NCBI GenBank assembly: GCA_964465125.1
Contig: CAYXIO010000087.1
Span: forward strand, 1 to 10,768
DNA length: 10,768 bases
Source: CAYOHG01 sp964465125
Lineage (GTDB): Bacteria; Planctomycetota; Phycisphaerae; UBA1845; Fen-1342
Reading direction: 5' to 3'
Shown: positions 6,492 through 10,768 of the stretch, in pieces
How the letters are laid out: each line of letters starts with the position of its first letter
How positions within the stretch are numbered: the first letter of the stretch is position 1
Position numbers and translations under genes: made by a program
The notes under the pieces: generated by a model
Told to the model about the DNA's origin: nothing
Database searches by the model: none
The model's input: only the letters and a program-made list of their open reading frames with translations

Positions 6492-8303
6492 ATGGTGAGT
6501 ACACCAGACCTCCGCCGCCGGCGTCTCACCGTCTGGATCGCGTCCAGTGTCGCCTGCGTTGGCGCGGGGGCGGCCGCCGCACACGCCGACGACAAACTCC
6601 ATTTCGCGATTTCGCGCGCATCGGTCGAGGCGCTCGACTCGGACGGCATGCGGCTCTGGCGATTCCCGCTCGCGCATGGCGCTCGCCCGCATCTGCATCA
6701 ACAGACCGACGGCACGCTGCGGCTGTCGATCGCCGGGCCCGGCACAGCGACCGCGCGGACCTTGTGGCTCGCCCGCGACGGCCGATGGCTCGCCAGACGG
6801 GGTGACCGCGCGATTCCGCCTGGCACGCCGGGCCGCAGTGAGCTCGGTTCTTTCGGCTGTGCCGCGTGGGACGAACCGACCGTCATCACTCCGCCGCCGA
6901 CGCTCGAAACCCAATCGGACGCGCTCGAAGCGCTGCTGGTCGACAGTGCGGGCGATGCCTGGGCCATCCAATCTCGCCACGACGGCGCCCTGGGCGGCCG
7001 CAACCTGGTGCGTTCCGCGCGGTCCCTCGATCACGCCGGGCTGTGGCTGCCGGCGGAAACGCTCTACGACACCGAGAACTTCACCGCGAACTTCAGCGCC
7101 GATGTCGGCGCCAATGACGTGATCACCATCGCCTTCCGCGACATCGAGTCACCCGACTACCGGCTGCTGACGCTGCGGCACGATCCTGCGGGCGGCTGGG
7201 GACCGCTGACGGTCGTCGACGCGTCGCCGGACTTCTTCCAGCGCACCGCGACGGGCGCCGACGCGGCGGGGAATGTCGCCGTCGTCACCAACCGGGACGA
7301 CGGTGGCATCGCGACGATCTTCAGCAGCGCATTTGAGGCGGCCTCCGGCTCCTGGCTGCCGCGCGCGCGTGTCTCGCCCGCTGGCGCCGAGGCCGACGAG
7401 CCGCGGATTGCGCGCTCGGCGGACCGCACGGACCTGTACCTGGTCTATATTGTCTATACCGGAACGCAGCGCGGCTTGTACGCCCATCGCTGGGATCCGA
7501 CAACCACATCCTGGGGCGCTGCCACGTTCGTGCCGGGATCGCAGTCCGCGGCCCAATCCAGCGGCGGCGTGCTGGCCGCGGCGACGCCCGGCGCCCTGAC
7601 GGTGATCTGGGAAGGCGGCCCGCCCGGCCTGCGCTCGATCGTCGGCAGCCGGCTCGTCTCCGGCGCGTGGGAGCAGGCCGAGATCCTGCTCGGTCCCGAC
7701 GCCGAGACCTATCTGGACTTCGGCGCGATCGACGCGGCCCCGGACGGGCGCGTGATCGCAATGCTGTCGCGCTTCGCCGGCCCGCTGATTCGATTCTGGG
7801 CGCTGCGCTATCTGCCGGGGACCGGCTGGCTGCCGGCCGAAAACCCCTACTCGATCGAATATGCCTTTCAGACCTACGACCGCGTCCGACTCATCGACGA
7901 CCGCCGCGCGATCGCGACGATGGTCGGCGTGCAGGACGACCAGCCCCAGCTCACTTCGCTGCGTTTCGACGGAACGGCTTGGCTGAGCGATCCGCTCGAC
8001 ATCCCGGGCGAGGAGCTCACCTTCGACCAGGAAATGCGTACCGAAGCCGATGATACGCTGCTGGTCTATGTGCCCGGTCAGGTCTTCGGCGCCGTCGGCG
8101 GCGTCAACGGCACCTGGCTGCGAACGCGGGTCGGCGACCTCAACTGCGACGGCTGTGTCGACCTGACGGATCTCAGCGGCCTGCTGGTCGACTTCGGCTG
8201 CGCCGCGCCGGACCGCTGCGCGGCCGACCTCAACGGCGACGGAGTGACCGACCTTACCGACCTGAGCCTGCTGCTGGCCGAGTTCGGAGCGGGCTGCGGT
8301 TAG
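6492..8303 (+). CDS. Secreted beta-propeller-like protein with C-terminal dockerin-like repeats, 603 aa
   Basis: Exported protein of unknown function. The N-terminus has four arginines (8-11), a hydrophobic stretch and a probable cleavage site after Ala-His-Ala near residue 32; Sec export is likely, and the arginines also leave Tat export open. From about residue 140 to 545 the chain shows a regular pattern: a hydrophobic strand, an Asp/Gly turn, another strand, then a Trp followed by a short strand. The marker tryptophans are 185, 236, 288, 341, 393, 446, 497 and 542, spaced 51, 52, 53, 52, 53, 51 and 45 residues, with a possible earlier one at 126. This suggests a beta-propeller of seven or eight blades, as in sialidase-like or YVTN-like folds. 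Two dockerin-type calcium loops follow: Asp549, Asn551, Asp553, Asp557, Asp560 and Asp579, Asn581, Asp583, Asp587, Asp590. The tail carries five cysteines (552, 555, 570, 576, 602) and ends Gly-Ala-Gly-Cys-Gly. No enzyme motif is evident. It looks like a single-gene unit. Confidence 0.88.
   Translation: MVSTPDLRRRRLTVWIASSVACVGAGAAAAHADDKLHFAISRASVEALDSDGMRLWRFPLAHGARPHLHQQTDGTLRLSIAGPGTATARTLWLARDGRWLARRGDRAIPPGTPGRSELGSFGCAAWDEPTVITPPPTLETQSDALEALLVDSAGDAWAIQSRHDGALGGRNLVRSARSLDHAGLWLPAETLYDTENFTANFSADVGANDVITIAFRDIESPDYRLLTLRHDPAGGWGPLTVVDASPDFFQRTATGADAAGNVAVVTNRDDGGIATIFSSAFEAASGSWLPRARVSPAGAEADEPRIARSADRTDLYLVYIVYTGTQRGLYAHRWDPTTTSWGAATFVPGSQSAAQSSGGVLAAATPGALTVIWEGGPPGLRSIVGSRLVSGAWEQAEILLGPDAETYLDFGAIDAAPDGRVIAMLSRFAGPLIRFWALRYLPGTGWLPAENPYSIEYAFQTYDRVRLIDDRRAIATMVGVQDDQPQLTSLRFDGTAWLSDPLDIPGEELTFDQEMRTEADDTLLVYVPGQVFGAVGGVNGTWLRTRVGDLNCDGCVDLTDLSGLLVDFGCAAPDRCAADLNGDGVTDLTDLSLLLAEFGAGCG
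8136..8300 (+). other. Dockerin-like C-terminal domain (two F-hand repeats)
   Basis: Residues 549-603 hold two 21-residue copies, 549-569 and 579-599. Each follows DLNxDGxxDLTDLSxLL and ends in Phe-Gly. The calcium-ligand spacing (positions 1, 3, 5, 9, 12) is intact in both. In cellulosomal bacteria such domains bind cohesins. In Planctomycetota comparable tails occur on many exported proteins without any known cellulosome, where a cell-surface sorting or anchoring role has been suggested. Cysteines at loop positions 4 and 7 of the first copy, absent from the second, are a departure from classical dockerins. Confidence 0.85.
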
Positions 8304-8451
8304 CGTCGCGAAGCCGCTCCACCCGCCGCCCCCGTGGGCGCGCCGGCCGACCCGTTGGCAGCCGCGCGCGGCGCGAGTAAACTCCCCCGTCCGTCCCACA
8401 TCGGGACCCTCCCAGTGACCGGGCCCGTTAAAGGCGTGCGGGGGCAAGAAC
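8304..8451. other. Spacer before the pyruvate dehydrogenase operon
   Basis: This 148-bp non-coding region holds the pdh promoter (listed separately). A short inverted repeat, CGCCC (8327-8331) with GGGCG (8336-8340), follows the propeller gene, but no T-run comes after it, so it is at best a weak terminator. Confidence 0.5.
8355..8383 (+). promoter_or_regulatory. Sigma-70-type promoter for the pdh operon
   Basis: TTGGCA (8355-8360, five of six matches to TTGACA) is followed after exactly 17 bp by TAAACT (8378-8383, four of six to TATAAT). The TAAACT is a local AT-rich spot in very GC-rich surroundings. Transcription would start near 8390, giving a leader of about 60 bases before the GTG start. 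It is the best promoter match I found in the window; whether this organism's main sigma factor uses it is inferred. Confidence 0.6.
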
Positions 8452-9582
8452 GTGCCGCGAAAGAAAATCGACATTCCGCTCACTGTCGAATGGCTCAGCG
8501 TGCTCTCGGAAGACGGGGCGCTCGACACCAGCGTCGAACCGAAGGTTTCGGACGCCGACCTGCGCAAGCTCTACCGGACCATGCTGCTGACCCGTCGCCT
8601 CGACGAACGCTGTCTGGGGATGCAGCGGCAGGGCCGCATCGGCACCTACGGCCCCTGCACCGGACAGGAAGCGACCGCGCTCGGCATGGCCTACTGCCTG
8701 CGCAAGGAGGACTGGCTGGCGCCGACCTACCGTGAGCTGGCCGCCTACCTCTACCGCGGCTGGCCGATCGGCACCTACCTGCTCTGGTGGGGCGGCCACG
8801 AGGCCGGCTCGGTCGTGCCCGAAGGCGTCAACGATCTCCCGATCTGCGTTCCGATCGGAAGCCAGTGCCAGTACGGCATGGGTGTTGCCTGGGGCTGCAA
8901 GCTCCGCAAGGACAACACGGTCTGCGCCGCGTTCATCGGCGACGGCGGCACGTCGCAGGGGGATTTCCACGAAGCGCTCAACTTCGCGACCGTCTTCCAG
9001 GTGCCGCTGGTCGTGATGATCCAGAACAACCACTGGGCCATCTCGGTGCCGCGCGAGAAGCAGGCCGCCTGTCAGACGCTGGCCCAGCGCGCCATCTCCT
9101 ACGGCATGAACGCGCTGCAGGTCGACGGCAACGACCTCCTCGCGGTGATCGCGGCCTGTCGCGAGGCGATCGAGAAAGCCCGCACCGGCGGCGGCCCGCA
9201 GTTGATCGAGGCCATCACCTACCGGCTGAAGATGCACACCACCGCCGACGACCCCAAGAAGTACCGCAGCGAGGACGTCGTCAAGCAGTGGGAGAAGCGC
9301 GATCCCCTGCCGCGCTTCCGCCGCTACCTGTACGACAAGAAGCTGCTCGACGAGAAGATCGAGGCGGTGATGGAGGAGGAGGTCAAGAAGCTGATCGACG
9401 AGGGCGTCGCGATCTACGAGACCCATCAGCACGACAAGTTCGAGTTTCTGCACCACATGTTCGCCGAACAGACGCCCGACCTGGCGCGGCAGGAGGCCGA
9501 GCTGCGCGACTACCTGGAGAACGGCAAGCCCGCGCCGCTGAGCGATGACGAGCCGCAGCTCGACCGACAGGTCTCGCACTGA
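8452..9582 (+). CDS. pdhA: Pyruvate dehydrogenase E1 component, alpha subunit, 376 aa
   Basis: Alpha subunit of the thiamine-diphosphate-dependent E1 enzyme, which decarboxylates pyruvate and passes the acetyl group to the lipoyl arm of E2; cytoplasmic. The thiamine diphosphate/Mg motif is complete: Gly163-Asp-Gly165, then Asn192-Asn193 after 26 residues. The substrate-entry segment RQGRIGTYGPCTGQEA and the loop around His262 (YRLKMHTTADDPKKYR) are typical of the alpha2-beta2 type. The N-terminal stretch EWLSVLSEDGALD resembles Bacillus-type PdhA and favours pyruvate over branched-chain oxo acids, though a branched-chain enzyme cannot be excluded. Length matches the family (about 360-380). 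The start is GTG at 8452, with a G-rich run about 8 bases upstream and an in-frame stop not far above; the first ATG lies inside the conserved region. It opens the operon: the beta subunit starts 23 bp downstream and E2 follows. Confidence 0.95.
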   Translation: MPRKKIDIPLTVEWLSVLSEDGALDTSVEPKVSDADLRKLYRTMLLTRRLDERCLGMQRQGRIGTYGPCTGQEATALGMAYCLRKEDWLAPTYRELAAYLYRGWPIGTYLLWWGGHEAGSVVPEGVNDLPICVPIGSQCQYGMGVAWGCKLRKDNTVCAAFIGDGGTSQGDFHEALNFATVFQVPLVVMIQNNHWAISVPREKQAACQTLAQRAISYGMNALQVDGNDLLAVIAACREAIEKARTGGGPQLIEAITYRLKMHTTADDPKKYRSEDVVKQWEKRDPLPRFRRYLYDKKLLDEKIEAVMEEEVKKLIDEGVAIYETHQHDKFEFLHHMFAEQTPDLARQEAELRDYLENGKPAPLSDDEPQLDRQVSH

Positions 9583-9605
9583 CGCACACGACGGAGCCGG
9601 ATCCG

Positions 9606-10586
9606 ATGCCACAGCTTACGATGGTGCAAGCGCTCAACCTGGCTCTCGCCGAGTGCATGCGCGAAGACCCCAACGTCCTCATCATGGGCGAGGACGTGGG
9701 CGTCGACGGCGGCGTCTTTCGCGTCACCGACGGCCTGATCCAGGAATTCGGACCCGACCGAGTCGTCGACACGCCGCTCGCCGAGGCCGCCATCGCCGGC
9801 ACCGCCGTCGGGCTCTGCTTCCGCGGCTTCAAGCCGATCTGCGAAATGCAGTTCGACGGCTTCTCCTTTCCGGCGTTCCACCACGTCGAAGGGCACGTGC
9901 GGCGCTTCCGCAACCGCACGCGCGGCCGCTACACCTGCCCGATGGTGATCCGCATGCCCTACGGCGGCGGCATTCGCGCCATCGAGCACCATAGCGAATC
10001 CCCCGAGGCCACCTACGCCCATCTGGCCGGCCTGAAGGTGGTGCTACCCTCGTCGCCGCGCACCGCGCGGGCGCTGCTGCGGGCCGCCATCCTCGATCCC
10101 GACCCGGTCATCTTCTTCGAGCCCAAGGCGCTCTATCGCTCGTTCCGCGAAGACGTGCCCGAGCAGCCCGAGACCCTGCCGATCGGCAAGGGTGTGGTGG
10201 CGCGTTCCGGCCGCGACGTCACGCTGATTTCCTACGCCGCCACCCTCCGCACGACGCTCGAAGCCGCCGAGGAGCTGGCCGACGACTATGGCATCGACGC
10301 CGAGGTCGTCGACCTGCTCAGCGTCTCGCCGATCGACGGCGAGTTGATCAACGAGTCCGTTCGGCGGACCGGGCGCGCGGTCGTGGTTCACGAGGCCTCG
10401 CCGCATTGCGGCGTGGGCGCGGAGGTGATCGCGCGGATCGTCGAGAACAGCTTGTTGTACCTGGAAGCGCCGCTGAAGCGCGTCACCGGCTTCGACACGA
10501 TTATTCCGTACTTTGCGAATGAGAAGACGTTTCTGCCCGACACCGGCCGGATCATCAAGGCCGCGGTCGAGACCGTGCAGTTTTAG
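9606..10586 (+). CDS. pdhB: Pyruvate dehydrogenase E1 component, beta subunit, 326 aa
   Basis: Beta subunit of the alpha2-beta2 E1 enzyme; it completes the thiamine diphosphate site at the subunit interface. Visible key residues are Glu29 (GEDVG), Glu60 in TPLAEAAIAG (the glutamate expected to activate the cofactor's aminopyrimidine ring) and His128-His129 in IEHHSESPEA, where E1 beta subunits carry a catalytic-site histidine. The region DPDPVIFFEPKALYRSFREDVPE and the C-terminal transketolase-type domain (about 195-320, with VVDLLSVSPID and a RAVVVHEA segment) are typical, as is the full length of about 325. The start ATG has GGAG 9 bases upstream. Gaps of 23 bp before and 17 bp after it show tight co-transcription with the alpha and E2 genes. 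No key residue is missing. Confidence 0.95.
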   Translation: MPQLTMVQALNLALAECMREDPNVLIMGEDVGVDGGVFRVTDGLIQEFGPDRVVDTPLAEAAIAGTAVGLCFRGFKPICEMQFDGFSFPAFHHVEGHVRRFRNRTRGRYTCPMVIRMPYGGGIRAIEHHSESPEATYAHLAGLKVVLPSSPRTARALLRAAILDPDPVIFFEPKALYRSFREDVPEQPETLPIGKGVVARSGRDVTLISYAATLRTTLEAAEELADDYGIDAEVVDLLSVSPIDGELINESVRRTGRAVVVHEASPHCGVGAEVIARIVENSLLYLEAPLKRVTGFDTIIPYFANEKTFLPDTGRIIKAAVETVQF

Positions 10587-10603
10587 TCCAGGGGACCCGA
10601 CGA

Positions 10604-10768
10604 ATGTACGACTTCATTCTGCCCGACCTCGGCGAGGGTGTTCACGAGGGTCAGATCGTCAGCGTGCTGGTGAAGGAAGGCGAGACAATCGCCGAGTTCC
10701 AGCCGATGCTCGAGGTGGAGACCGACAAGGCTGCGGTGGAGATTCCGTCGCCGAAGGCCGGCGTGGTC
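10604..10768 (+). CDS. pdhC: Dihydrolipoamide acetyltransferase (E2) of pyruvate dehydrogenase, N-terminal part, cut by window end
   Basis: Only the first 55 codons are present; the gene runs past the window edge. They encode a lipoyl domain starting MYDFILPDLGEGVHEGQI, with the lipoylation motif ETDKAAVEIPSP in which Lys42 is the predicted lipoyl-lysine. In the complex this swinging arm takes the acetyl group from E1 and the E2 core transfers it to CoA. AGGGGA ends 8 bases before the ATG, a strong ribosome binding site, and the gap to the E1 beta gene is 17 bp. E2 proteins of pyruvate and other oxo acid complexes share this domain; the neighbouring E1 genes point to pyruvate. The number of lipoyl domains and the catalytic domain cannot be seen here. 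Confidence 0.92.
   Translation, partial: MYDFILPDLGEGVHEGQIVSVLVKEGETIAEFQPMLEVETDKAAVEIPSPKAGVV

Noticed and set aside
8327..8340. Short GC hairpin after the propeller/dockerin gene considered as an intrinsic terminator
   Set aside because: The stem is only 5 bp with no following T-run, and such matches occur by chance in GC-rich spacers.
8428..9612. Open frame of 394 codons on the minus strand opposite pdhA
   Set aside because: Antisense to a gene with intact thiamine diphosphate motifs. The Val/Leu/Arg-rich product has no recognisable features.

Overview
The window is a GC-rich bacterial segment (third codon positions are mostly G or C) carrying six genes. The best guide to the organism is the C-terminus of the gene at 6492-8303. 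It is a dockerin-like pair of calcium-loop repeats ending in Phe-Gly-Ala-Gly-Cys-Gly, of the kind seen on many secreted proteins of Planctomycetota, especially Phycisphaerae and relatives. A sodium:solute symporter beside a very large secreted multi-domain amidohydrolase also fits that group. This assignment is inference: the window has no rRNA or other phylogenetic marker.

Layout. Positions 1-189 are non-coding and hold an 8-bp tandem repeat (about 25-152) just downstream of the first gene. The minus strand from 6281 down to 190 carries a TTG-started sodium:solute symporter (551 aa) and then, 158 bp further on, a 1425-aa secreted protein built from three consecutive amidohydrolase-type modules. 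Only the middle module keeps the metal-binding residues. A 210-bp divergent spacer separates this pair from a plus-strand gene for a secreted 603-aa protein with about eight tryptophan-marked repeats of roughly 52 residues (probable beta-propeller) and the dockerin-like tail. After a further 148-bp spacer holding a good sigma-70-type promoter comes the start of a pyruvate dehydrogenase operon: E1 alpha, E1 beta and the first 55 codons of the lipoyl-bearing E2, cut by the window edge.

How the parts work together. E1 alpha, E1 beta and E2 make up one 2-oxo acid dehydrogenase complex that converts pyruvate to acetyl-CoA. The symporter and amidohydrolase plausibly form a hydrolyse-and-import pair, with the exported enzyme cleaving an amide or related compound and the carrier importing a product with Na+; the substrate cannot be read from the sequence. 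The propeller/dockerin protein is an independent exported protein with no visible partner here.

The most unusual items are the inactive-active-inactive triple amidohydrolase, the regular tryptophan-marked propeller with a cysteine-rich dockerin-like tail, the nested 8-bp/24-bp repeat, and two mutually exclusive hairpins covering the possible ribosome binding site of the TTG-started symporter. No CRISPR array, tRNA, rRNA or insertion sequence was seen.
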